Assembly (NCBI GenBank): GCA_021771715.1
Contig: JAETOO010000017.1
Span: 1-64,000, forward strand
Length of the DNA: 64,000 nt
Direction: 5' to 3'
From: Oscillospiraceae bacterium
Lineage (GTDB): Bacteria; Bacillota; Clostridia; Lachnospirales; Lachnospiraceae
Shown here: positions 25,048 through 32,573 of the stretch, one piece after another
How positions within the stretch are numbered: position 1 is the first letter of the stretch
Layout: every line of letters begins with the position of its first letter
Notes under the pieces: generated by a model
What the model was told of the DNA's origin: nothing
The model's input: the letters and a program-made list of their open reading frames with translations, nothing else
Database searches by the model: none
Position numbers and translations under genes: made by a program

Positions 25048-25695
25048 TCAAAATACCCCTTTAACGGATAAGATCAACAATGTGCAAGTTATAATAATTA
25101 ACAGGGCTGCCAAAATAACGCCTACATTCAACCGCCTTTTTGCTGTCACTTGAGTCGACTCAATCAAATGAGAGCGCCGTAAAACCGTAACAACGGGTTT
25201 ATATACGAGCATGGTAATTGCTGCATTTAATCCACCCTTAATCAAGTTAAAAGGTAAAAATGCCGGAATTAGCAATTCTATGACTGCTTCTCTCGGATAG
25301 CCCATGTAGAAGGGAGTAATCAAATAATTCCAAAGTATCATAACTACAACTTGACAACTCCAACCACAAAAAAGTCCACCAATAGCACCCGACAATTGAT
25401 GTCTTTTGCTGTAAATAAATGCGGCCGTACACGCAAAAGAACAGCTTGAAATGATATTCATGAAACAGCCTATAATACCATTTTCGCTGATCGTAACCAT
25501 TTCTACTAAGGAAACAAGGAAAGCAACAAGGAATGAAGTGAGCGGGCCAAAAATCAGCCCACTGATTACAATGATAATGTCTTTGGGATCGTACTTCAAA
25601 AAAAGTACAAGAGGGACGCGCCCAACTACCGCTGCAAGATAGGCAAGAGCGCAGAGCATACCGATTGTTGTAAGTTTCTTTGTTTTGTTATTCAT
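25048..25695 (-). CDS. ribU: ECF transporter S component, riboflavin type (RibU)
   Basis: A 215-residue membrane protein with about six hydrophobic segments. It carries the RibU-type signature KYDPKDIIIVISGLIFGPL (about residue 34), GIIGCFMNIISSCSFA (about 73) and a PFNLIKGGLN block near residue 148. It captures riboflavin and works with an energising EcfA-EcfT module, not present here. The ATG at 25695 follows GGAGGTGT. An FMN riboswitch with terminator lies directly upstream, which supports the substrate call. The gene is AT-rich compared with the surrounding DNA. Confidence 0.92.
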   Translation of the reverse strand: MNNKTKKLTTIGMLCALAYLAAVVGRVPLVLFLKYDPKDIIIVISGLIFGPLTSFLVAFLVSLVEMVTISENGIIGCFMNIISSCSFACTAAFIYSKRHQLSGAIGGLFCGWSCQVVVMILWNYLITPFYMGYPREAVIELLIPAFLPFNLIKGGLNAAITMLVYKPVVTVLRRSHLIESTQVTAKRRLNVGVILAALLIIITCTLLILSVKGVF

Positions 25696-25710
25696 CGTGA
25701 ATACACCTCC

Positions 25711-25754
25711 AAAAAAATTAACACCTAAAAGCGATAAAATGCCTTTAAGTGTTA
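25711..25754 (-). terminator. Riboswitch-controlled intrinsic terminator before ribU
   Basis: On the minus strand the arms TAACACTTAAA and TTTAGGTGTTA (25718-25754) pair, followed by a T7 run (25711-25717). A TACACCTT stretch (25762-25770) could instead pair with AAGGTGTA at the 3' end of the riboswitch, or with AGGTGTA over the ribosome-binding site. That gives a plausible switch between folds. Confidence 0.85.
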
Positions 25755-25844
25755 TGATTTTTAAGGTGTATTGAAAATGTCAACAAAGCATTCATCAGAT
25801 AAACAGAAAAGTGCATATTGTCAGAATAATCCTGACAAATTCAG

Positions 25845-25957
25845 TACACCTTCTTTAAATCCAGACTATACTGTCGGTTTTGGAGTTCCACCAAATCAGC
25901 ATTCACACGCTCGCGGACTTTCACCGCCGATCGGGAATTTCACCCTGCCTTGAAGAC
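25845..25957 (-). promoter_or_regulatory. FMN riboswitch (RFN element)
   Basis: The minus strand carries the conserved RFN blocks in order: AGGCAGGGTGAAATTCCCGA, CGGCGGT, GTCCGCGAGCG, TGGTGGAACTCC, AACCGACAGTATAGTCTGGA and AAGAAGGTGT. FMN binding to such elements causes premature termination, so ribU should be repressed when FMN is plentiful. The element is complete and is followed by a small hairpin (TTGTCAG/CTGACAA) and then the terminator. Confidence 0.95.
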
Positions 25958-25968
25958 ATTCATCCTAT

Positions 25969-26313
25969 TCAGTTGTCGCTACCCATTATAGGTTTATTTC
26001 CTGTTAATGTCAATAAACATGCGCTATAAAATATTTTATTTTGATCCGATATATTTTTATAAAGCGAGCATAAGAACACTCCCGCGTTTCTATTATATTT
26101 TTCCTTTAAGTATTCTACACAGCAGGAATACCGCCACTCTATCTGCTGATCTGATTTATCGCGGCCAATTAAGATAGCAGTAAGGAGTGCGTCTAAACAC
26201 TCGTAGCTGTCGAAGAGACGGTGGTCATGAACCGTCGTCTCCTCATTGTACCGTATGAATATCCGAAGCAACTCTGTCTGCCCGCGCTGTCCTCTTCCTC
26301 TAAAAGAAACCAC
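25969..26313 (-). CDS. Hypothetical protein (doubtful ORF)
   Basis: An open frame of 114 residues starting at a GTG with no clear ribosome-binding site. I do not recognise a family. The middle (DSYECLDALLTAILIGRDK) looks protein-like, but the frame contains the consensus ribU promoter in its last codons, and composition changes along its length. It may be the remnant 3' part of a gene broken at the edge of the AT-rich segment. Confidence 0.3.
   Translation of the reverse strand: MVSFRGRGQRGQTELLRIFIRYNEETTVHDHRLFDSYECLDALLTAILIGRDKSDQQIEWRYSCCVEYLKEKYNRNAGVFLCSLYKNISDQNKIFYSACLLTLTGNKPIMGSDN
25985..26013 (-). promoter_or_regulatory. Consensus promoter driving the FMN riboswitch and ribU
   Basis: On the minus strand a perfect TTGACA (26008-26013), a 17-base spacer and a perfect TATAAT (25985-25990) place the transcript start just ahead of the riboswitch. 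The promoter lies inside the 3' end of the small ORF at 25969-26313. Confidence 0.85.
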
Positions 26314-26338
26314 CGTGCCGGATCAGATGTCCAATGTT

Positions 26339-26980
26339 TCACGTCTGCCCTTCCTGCACATACGCATCCGCGGTCTCCTCTATCCGCTTCAACAGATGTG
26401 CAGTCATAAAATACACGGTCTCGAAATGCATATAGTCCAGAATATTCTCATCGTACATCAATTTCAGGCTTGGAGAAAATTCATCGTCTCCCTCCCAGTA
26501 TTGCAAGGTCACCGGCAGAAACGGAAAGGCCCAGAGCACAGCCGCCACATCGCCAACCATGTCCGCAGGCTCGCCCAGGAGGCCGCAGGCATATTCCAGC
26601 TGTCCTAAACGCCCCTGAAACCGCTCCGCTGTTTTCTGGAACATGCCATTTCCTGCAAGCATCGTTTTCGGGGTCCCTTTCGCCTGATGCAGCGGGCAGA
26701 AAGTTCCTGCCAGGCGGCAGTCCTCGCCGGAACAGCACAGTACATCGTAGATGGTCATGGACTCATTGTAATCTGCCTCTGCAGCGGATTGAAACCCGTC
26801 CGTCGACCACTCCACAATTCCCTGTCTCCGGTCTATCCTGTAATCCCTGCACACAAACGTGAGATAGAGATACGCTTCGTCAAAAGCGAGGTGAAACTTC
26901 CGGATCATCCTCTCCTGATCATACCTCACAAATTCCGTACGCATCCGATTTCTCATGATCTCATAATTTGACAAAGCCAT
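26339..26980 (-). CDS. DUF3786-type protein
   Basis: A 213-residue cytosolic protein of unknown function. The C-terminal half (TLQYWEGDDEFSPSLKLMYD, then YMHFETVYFMTAHLLKRI) matches what I know of DUF3786. The central CCSGEDCRLAGTFCPL has three cysteines. The ATG at 26980 follows GGGGTGAAAAGC. It is the last gene of the cobalamin block, 38 bases after the flavodoxin/ferredoxin gene. DUF3786 proteins often sit near corrinoid or iron-sulfur genes in anaerobes, so a link to cobalamin or redox chemistry is inferred. Confidence 0.65.
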   Translation of the reverse strand: MALSNYEIMRNRMRTEFVRYDQERMIRKFHLAFDEAYLYLTFVCRDYRIDRRQGIVEWSTDGFQSAAEADYNESMTIYDVLCCSGEDCRLAGTFCPLHQAKGTPKTMLAGNGMFQKTAERFQGRLGQLEYACGLLGEPADMVGDVAAVLWAFPFLPVTLQYWEGDDEFSPSLKLMYDENILDYMHFETVYFMTAHLLKRIEETADAYVQEGQT

Positions 26981-27018
26981 GCTTTTCACCCCGCTCCTGT
27001 CTCCCAGGCCGCTTATCT

Positions 27019-27780
27019 CTATAAGAAATACTCATTCTCGCGGCGCACCGCTTCCAACGCGCCCAACATCTGATCCATCTTTTCCTGCATCGGCGGCGGA
27101 AGAATCCGGGCGTGCTCCGGGCATGCAGCGACGCACGCCATACACAGAATGCAGTTTTCCGGATTTGTCGCGATTGTGCCGCGTTCCTGTCTGATTGCGC
27201 CTGTCGGACAGACCGCCTCACACGCTCCGCACAGCTTACATGCGGGCAGGGAAACCGGTGATGCGGGAACCGCCATTTCCGCCTTATACGGAACATTTCC
27301 GGGGACTTTGACCTCACCAGCTGCAGTGTCCTCCATTTTATCCAGGACTTTCCCGGCAAACGCTAAGATGGACGCCTGGTCCTGCTCATCCGGTCTTCCC
27401 TTTCCTACCTTTGGCACGATCGAGTGCTGCGCAACCAAAGCTGCCGACGCCACTACCTGAAACCCTCTCGCCTCCGCCGCATTGTTCAACTCCAGCAACG
27501 CGTCCTCATAAGCACGATTTCCGTAAACAACCAGTGTGACCGCCTTTTTTCCGGTTCCATCCAACTCCTTCAGCTTTTCTATGGCCACCGCCGGAACTCT
27601 TCCGCCGAAAACAGGCAGGGCAATGACTGATAATTCGCTGGCCGGCTGCTCGGCCTTCTTGTCCCGCAATCCCCAATTCACAAGCTTCACGCCTTTTGCG
27701 ATCCCTTTGCAAAAAATTTCTCCCGCCTTTTTCGTCCCTCCGGTGGGGCTAAAATAGTACAATTCTGCTTTGCTTAACAT
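27019..27780 (-). CDS. EFR1-type flavodoxin/ferredoxin fusion protein
   Basis: A 253-residue redox protein. The N-terminal flavodoxin-like domain starts with LYYFSPTGGTKKAG (FMN phosphate-binding loop). The C-terminal ferredoxin domain has two 4Fe-4S motifs, CKLCGACEAVCP (about residue 180) and CILCMACVAACP (about 210). It probably shuttles low-potential electrons. The ATG at 27780 follows GGGAGG. It directly follows cbiA, so it may feed a reductive step of cobalamin synthesis such as cobalt or ring reduction; this is inference from position. Confidence 0.88.
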   Translation of the reverse strand: MLSKAELYYFSPTGGTKKAGEIFCKGIAKGVKLVNWGLRDKKAEQPASELSVIALPVFGGRVPAVAIEKLKELDGTGKKAVTLVVYGNRAYEDALLELNNAAEARGFQVVASAALVAQHSIVPKVGKGRPDEQDQASILAFAGKVLDKMEDTAAGEVKVPGNVPYKAEMAVPASPVSLPACKLCGACEAVCPTGAIRQERGTIATNPENCILCMACVAACPEHARILPPPMQEKMDQMLGALEAVRRENEYFL

Positions 27781-27799
27781 CGCTTTTCCTCCCTCTCTC

Positions 27800-30226
27800 T
27801 CAACGGGAAATTTCTCTGGTGGCTGATTGTCCGGCATACGCTCTGCACTGTTCTGTGAACCGCATCGCGAACCGCGGATTCGACCAGTAGTATAAATGGG
27901 GATATCCGCAGACGCTCTTTTCTGTGGCCCAGATGCAGTCCCAGCTCCTGCCTGTGACCGGCTTCACCGCGCGGTAATCGCTGCCGGGACAGGTGCTGTC
28001 AAAATAGTGAAACTCATGGCCGCGGATCGTCTCACCCGGTGGAAGCAGCCGGCCTGTGACAGACTGCTGATTCGACTGCCGCTCTAATTCCGTTTCTGTC
28101 CACTCTGGCTTTCCTTTGAGCTCCGAGCTCCACAAATCCTGCGTTTTCTCTGTTTCTTTTGTGCCTAACGTGATATATCCGAATCTGCCCAGCCGCCTGG
28201 TGCGATAGGAATCCCCGGGGATGACGCCGACCATCGGATAATACTGCTCCTCCATATCCTGCATTCGCTCGTGCAGATACATGAATCCGCCGCACTCTGC
28301 CAGATACGGGATGCCGGACGCAATCGCACGCCGAATGGCAGTCTTCATGGCCGTATTTTCGCTGAGCTGCCTCGCGTACAGCTCCGGATATCCGCCGCCG
28401 AGCAGCAGCCCGGAGATCCCGTCCGGAAGCTCCCGGTCGCGCAGCGGCGAGAACGGGATGAGCTGCGCGCCGAGCTGCTCCAAAAGCTCCAGGTTATCCT
28501 GATAGTAGAAGCAGAACGCCTCGTCCCTGGCCACCGCAATCCGCACCGGGTCGGACGACCTTTTTGCAGCATACCGGTCGTCCGCTTGCCGCCTCTCCAG
28601 GTCAGTCTCTTCTCTCCCGCAGTCCACCTGCGGACCCCCCAGGTCAATCTCCTCTTTGCAATAGTCAGGAGCAGCCCCGGCGAGTGCGAGCAGCCGCTCA
28701 AAGTCCAGCGTCTTTTCCAGTTCTCCGGCCAGCGTCCGGATCCGGCTCTGAAGGTCGGTGATCTCGCCGGGCGTCACCAGCCCAAGATGCCGGCTCTCAA
28801 CGCGGCAAGCCTCCAGCTCCGGCACATAGCCGATCAGCGCCAGGCCCGTCTCCTCCTCAATCTTTTCCTTTAAAAGCAGGGCGGTCATCTTCGTCACGCG
28901 GTTCAGGATCACGCCGCGAATCACCTTTCCGTCCGGATCCTGGTAGTCCAGGAAGCCTTTCAGAAACGGGATCACCGACAGACTCATCCCCTTGGCATTC
29001 ACGACGAGAACCACCGGGGTCTCCGTCACCCGCGCCAGATCATAGGAGGACGCCTCCTTCGTGATCCCCCCGAGTCCGTCGTAGAACCCCATGACTCCCT
29101 CCATCACGGAGATGCCGGCGTGCTGCGCCTGCGCACTGTGCGCATACAGGCGGCGCGTCAGCTCCCTGCCGGTGAAAAAAGTGTCCAGATTGCGCGACGG
29201 CGTGCCGAGCACACGGGAGTGAAACATCGGATCAATATAGTCCGGTCCGCACTTATACGAGGCCGGGCACAGCCCCCTGTCCTTCAAAGCCTGCAGGACT
29301 CCGCAGGTCAGCATCGTCTTGCCGCTTCCGCTCGCCGGAGCCGCCAGCATGAACCGCGGCAGGTGCAGCGGGATGCTTTCCTCTCCGCTCTCCGCGAGAG
29401 ACCCGATCGGTTCCGCTTTTTCTGCCCTCGCAAGTGACTCGATCGGTTCCGCTTTTTCTGCCCTCGCAAGTGACTCGATCGGTTCCGCTTTTTCTGCCCT
29501 CGTGAACGACCCGGCGGGCTCTGCGTCCGCAAATGATTTTGTCATCCCGCTGGGTGCCGCCGCATCCGCATAGCGCTCAAACGCGGTTCCGTCCTGCCAC
29601 TGCGCCTGATGGCGCAACCGCTCCGCCTCCGCATTCAGAAAGCGCTCCGCCTTTCCGGGCAGAGCAATGTCCTCCACCACATCCTGCCCAAAATCACAGA
29701 CATAGATGACATTCCCGCAATTCAGGAACACCCAGTCAAACTGCTTTGCCGCTTCCCGCTGTATCCGCTTCATATCGGAAAACAGCTGCGGCACGTCTAC
29801 CTCTCTTTTTTCCTCCGGATGCACAAACAAATACAGGCCGTTGTACCGGGCAGGCTGATAGTTTTTGTTGAGCTTCTCCAGCTTCCGCTCGAACCGGTAT
29901 CTCACCTTGCCAGGACAATCCTGCTCGGCCCCCTGCTTCGGCAAAATCGCCCAGAACCGCTCATTGTAAAAGTGCATGCGCCCCTCGTACCGGTCTGCGA
30001 CCTCCTCCGGGATCTCGCACCTGGGCCGCCCCAGATACTGCTCAATTACATTTGCGGCCTGGCCGTCCTCCGGCAGGAGCGCCTGGCTGACCTCCAGTCC
30101 CAGCCCCATCGGTTCATTGATCCAGTCCGGCGACTCACTTTTCACGAAGCCCGGGCGATACCCCGGCCACAGATATTTGAGGGAAAGAACCGCATAGATC
30201 TCATTCAACAATTTTTCGTAAGCCAT
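27800..30226 (-). CDS. cbiA: Cobyrinate a,c-diamide synthase fused to an N-terminal domain of unknown function
   Basis: 808 residues. From about residue 290 on it is CbiA: P-loop APASGSGKTM, the DYIDPMFH block and VMEGVMGFYDG, then a class I glutaminase-like domain (LLLGGGYPELYA, nucleophile region ECGGFMYLHE). CbiA amidates the a and c side chains of cobyrinate. Residues 1-215 are an unrelated domain with PDW and GLEVSQA motifs that might be a degenerate PD-(D/E)XK fold. The linker (about 235-277) holds three 12-residue repeats (AEPIESLARAEK). A second two-unit repeat lies near 525-555, between the CbiA halves. The ATG follows GAGAGGAG. Confidence 0.88.
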   Translation of the reverse strand: MAYEKLLNEIYAVLSLKYLWPGYRPGFVKSESPDWINEPMGLGLEVSQALLPEDGQAANVIEQYLGRPRCEIPEEVADRYEGRMHFYNERFWAILPKQGAEQDCPGKVRYRFERKLEKLNKNYQPARYNGLYLFVHPEEKREVDVPQLFSDMKRIQREAAKQFDWVFLNCGNVIYVCDFGQDVVEDIALPGKAERFLNAEAERLRHQAQWQDGTAFERYADAAAPSGMTKSFADAEPAGSFTRAEKAEPIESLARAEKAEPIESLARAEKAEPIGSLAESGEESIPLHLPRFMLAAPASGSGKTMLTCGVLQALKDRGLCPASYKCGPDYIDPMFHSRVLGTPSRNLDTFFTGRELTRRLYAHSAQAQHAGISVMEGVMGFYDGLGGITKEASSYDLARVTETPVVLVVNAKGMSLSVIPFLKGFLDYQDPDGKVIRGVILNRVTKMTALLLKEKIEEETGLALIGYVPELEACRVESRHLGLVTPGEITDLQSRIRTLAGELEKTLDFERLLALAGAAPDYCKEEIDLGGPQVDCGREETDLERRQADDRYAAKRSSDPVRIAVARDEAFCFYYQDNLELLEQLGAQLIPFSPLRDRELPDGISGLLLGGGYPELYARQLSENTAMKTAIRRAIASGIPYLAECGGFMYLHERMQDMEEQYYPMVGVIPGDSYRTRRLGRFGYITLGTKETEKTQDLWSSELKGKPEWTETELERQSNQQSVTGRLLPPGETIRGHEFHYFDSTCPGSDYRAVKPVTGRSWDCIWATEKSVCGYPHLYYWSNPRFAMRFTEQCRAYAGQSATREISR
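29395..29525. repeat. 36-bp tandem repeats in the cbiA linker
   Basis: Three near-identical 36-base units encode RAEKAEPIESLA between the N-terminal domain and the CbiA domain. The units differ by only a few bases, indicating recent expansion. Confidence 0.92.
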
Positions 30227-30263
30227 GTTTCTCCTCTCTGACCGCCTGGAATTGCTGCTGCAC

Positions 30264-32345
30264 TCAAAATGAGACGATGTACACCGGGTTCAGCCCGGTC
30301 ATCATATGATATCTGCCGAGCGTCCTGGACTTTGCGGCACAGATCTGCACGATATCGGCATCGTCTATCTGCCGCTCCTTCAGGATCGCCATCACCTCCG
30401 CGATACTCTCAAGGGCAATCGTGTTGATCACAATGCGCACGTCCGGGTTCTTCGCGCGCAGTACATCGATGATCTGTCCCATGTTCCCGGAACTGCCTCC
30501 GATGAACGCGTGTGTCGGAGCCGGGAGTGATTCAAGCGCCTCCGGCGCCGTTCCCTCGACCGCAACCACATTTGACAGACACAGCTTCCGGCTGTTCTCG
30601 CGGATCAGCCCGATGCCCTCCGGGTTCCGCTCGATCGCGTACACCGTGCCAGCTGTGCACAGACGCGCGCACTCGACGGAGACAGAGCCGGTCCCCGCGC
30701 CGACGTCATACACGACGGCATCCTCTCTCAGCCGCAGCTTCGCCACAGAGAGAATCCGGATCTCCTCCTTCGTCATCGGAACCTTGCCGCGCACAAACGC
30801 ATCGTCCGGAATCCCGGGAGTCACCACATGCGCCGCCGCCTCATTTTCTATCATCAGGATATGCAGCCCTGTCGTCTTTGCATCCACAAAATCCGCCGGC
30901 ACACCGGTCGTCACGGTCTCCTCCGGGTAGGAAAGGTTCGTCCCTACCGTCACGCGCACCGCATCCAGACCGGCCGACTGCAGCTCCTGGCAGATCCGCT
31001 TCACATCCTCCACGCCGCTGACAATCAGAAAGAGCTTCCGGTAGCGCTGCACATAGTTCAGCAGATTCAGCTTCCTGCCGTGCGCGCTCACCAGCTTCGC
31101 ATCCTGCCAGGTCGTCGGAATTTTGGACGCAAAATAGATGACCGAGGATATACCACAGTAGAACTGCACGTCCTCCTCCGGAAACGATGCGCGGATGCCG
31201 CTGGCCCCGCTGTAAAAGCCGACATCCCCGGACATCAGGATCGCTACCTTCCGGTATCCCGGGTGTTCCGAGAGATAGGCCGCGATCTTTTTCCCGCTGT
31301 ACTCTGTCACAACCGCCTGGCTGGCGCCGATCAGAGGCTCCGGGGTCCGCATCTCCTGCACGCTCTCCAGGATGCGCTTCGCACCGAACAGAATATCCGC
31401 CTGGCGTATGACCTCGGCAGCCTCATGCGTGAGTGTATCCACCGAGCCCATCCCGATGCCGACGCAGCTGATGCTCCGCTCTTCGGCTGCGGGTGCCTGA
31501 CCTTCCCGTGGCACGGAAGCTGTATCAGAATCCAAGGCTCTTCCCAATATTTCACTCAGCTGCCCGAGCACCGCCTTCTGGTCAAGTCCCGTCTCCTCTG
31601 GTCTGCGGATAATCACCATCCGCACGCCGCAGCGGCGCGCCGCGCGCTCCTTCTCCGGAAAGCCGCCGGTCAGTCCGGTATCCTTTGTCACCAGAAAGGC
31701 CGCCTTAGTGTCCTGCAACATTGCCGTGTTCACGGCCTCGGAAAAGGGTCCCTGCATCGCACAGATCTGTTTTCCCTCCAGCCCGAGCGCCCTGCAGGAC
31801 GCCACGACCTGGGCGGATGGAAGCACCCGCACGAACAAGCGCGACCGATCCGAAATCCGCTCTGTAAACACATGCAGCTCCTTACTCCCCGTCGTCAGGA
31901 AGATGACCCCCTGCTGTATCTCCAGATACTCGGCAGCCTCCGCGGCAGAGTCGACCCAGACATCCCCATTTTCAAGTATCCCTGCCGCGCCGCTCGCCAT
32001 CTCCCCTGCCGTATTTCCCGGGCGGAGATAGCGCAGATACTTCGTCTCCGTCATCCGGCAGGCCTCCCGGACATTGCGGGACACCTCAACTGCATACGGG
32101 TGTGTCGCGTCTACCACCGCCGCATAGCAGCCCTGCCGCAGCAGCTCGGCCATCTCCTCCACCTTCAGTCTCCCCATCCGGATCTCGGCGTACGCGGAGT
32201 GTTCCAGCACCTCTTCCCCATATTCTGTAGCTACACAGACTGTGTGATAAACTCTGTTTTTCGCGAGGCACTCCGAGAGCCTGCGCCCCTCCATCGTACC
32301 TCCGAACACAAGAATCCGTTTTTCTGATCCTGCCATAGTCTCCAC
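30264..32345 (-). CDS. cbiJET: Fused precorrin-6A reductase, precorrin-6B/7 C5-methyltransferase and C15-methyltransferase/decarboxylase (CbiJ-CbiE-CbiT)
   Basis: 693 residues carrying three enzymes that act in sequence. CbiJ is at about 5-255 (VFGGTMEGR, VDATHPYA, FLTTGSKEL). CbiE is at about 295-495 (CVGIGMGSVDTLT, MSGDVGFYSGA). CbiT is at about 515-693 (PMTKEEIRILSVAKL, VYDVGAGTGSVSVECA). The start is a GTG at 32345, 5 bases after GGGGAGG; an ATG three codons on is the alternative. CbiE-CbiT fusions are known as CobL; adding CbiJ at the N terminus makes a three-step protein. Confidence 0.93.
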   Translation of the reverse strand: METMAGSEKRILVFGGTMEGRRLSECLAKNRVYHTVCVATEYGEEVLEHSAYAEIRMGRLKVEEMAELLRQGCYAAVVDATHPYAVEVSRNVREACRMTETKYLRYLRPGNTAGEMASGAAGILENGDVWVDSAAEAAEYLEIQQGVIFLTTGSKELHVFTERISDRSRLFVRVLPSAQVVASCRALGLEGKQICAMQGPFSEAVNTAMLQDTKAAFLVTKDTGLTGGFPEKERAARRCGVRMVIIRRPEETGLDQKAVLGQLSEILGRALDSDTASVPREGQAPAAEERSISCVGIGMGSVDTLTHEAAEVIRQADILFGAKRILESVQEMRTPEPLIGASQAVVTEYSGKKIAAYLSEHPGYRKVAILMSGDVGFYSGASGIRASFPEEDVQFYCGISSVIYFASKIPTTWQDAKLVSAHGRKLNLLNYVQRYRKLFLIVSGVEDVKRICQELQSAGLDAVRVTVGTNLSYPEETVTTGVPADFVDAKTTGLHILMIENEAAAHVVTPGIPDDAFVRGKVPMTKEEIRILSVAKLRLREDAVVYDVGAGTGSVSVECARLCTAGTVYAIERNPEGIGLIRENSRKLCLSNVVAVEGTAPEALESLPAPTHAFIGGSSGNMGQIIDVLRAKNPDVRIVINTIALESIAEVMAILKERQIDDADIVQICAAKSRTLGRYHMMTGLNPVYIVSF

Positions 32346-32470
32346 TGATTCCTCCCCGCACAAATACCGGATACGCCGAAGCCGACCTCCGGGCATCCGA
32401 AACGAATCTCCGAACTGACACGCACGCCATGACAGCTCACAACTGTCCCGAACGTGCATGACCTGTATCT

Positions 32471-32573
32471 ACAACGCCGCCAATCTCAGATCCGATAGTC
32501 TCCTGGCGTCACCATCCTGCCGCCAATCTCAGATCCGGTACCCTCTCGGCGTCACCATCCTGCCGCCGATTTC
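32471..32573. repeat. 43-bp tandem repeat: duplicated 3' end of cbiGH
   Basis: The genic unit (32531-32573, encoding IGGRMVTPRGYRI and its stop) is repeated at 32488-32530 with a few changes. A partial third unit lies at 32471-32487. All are beyond the stop codon. Confidence 0.93.
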
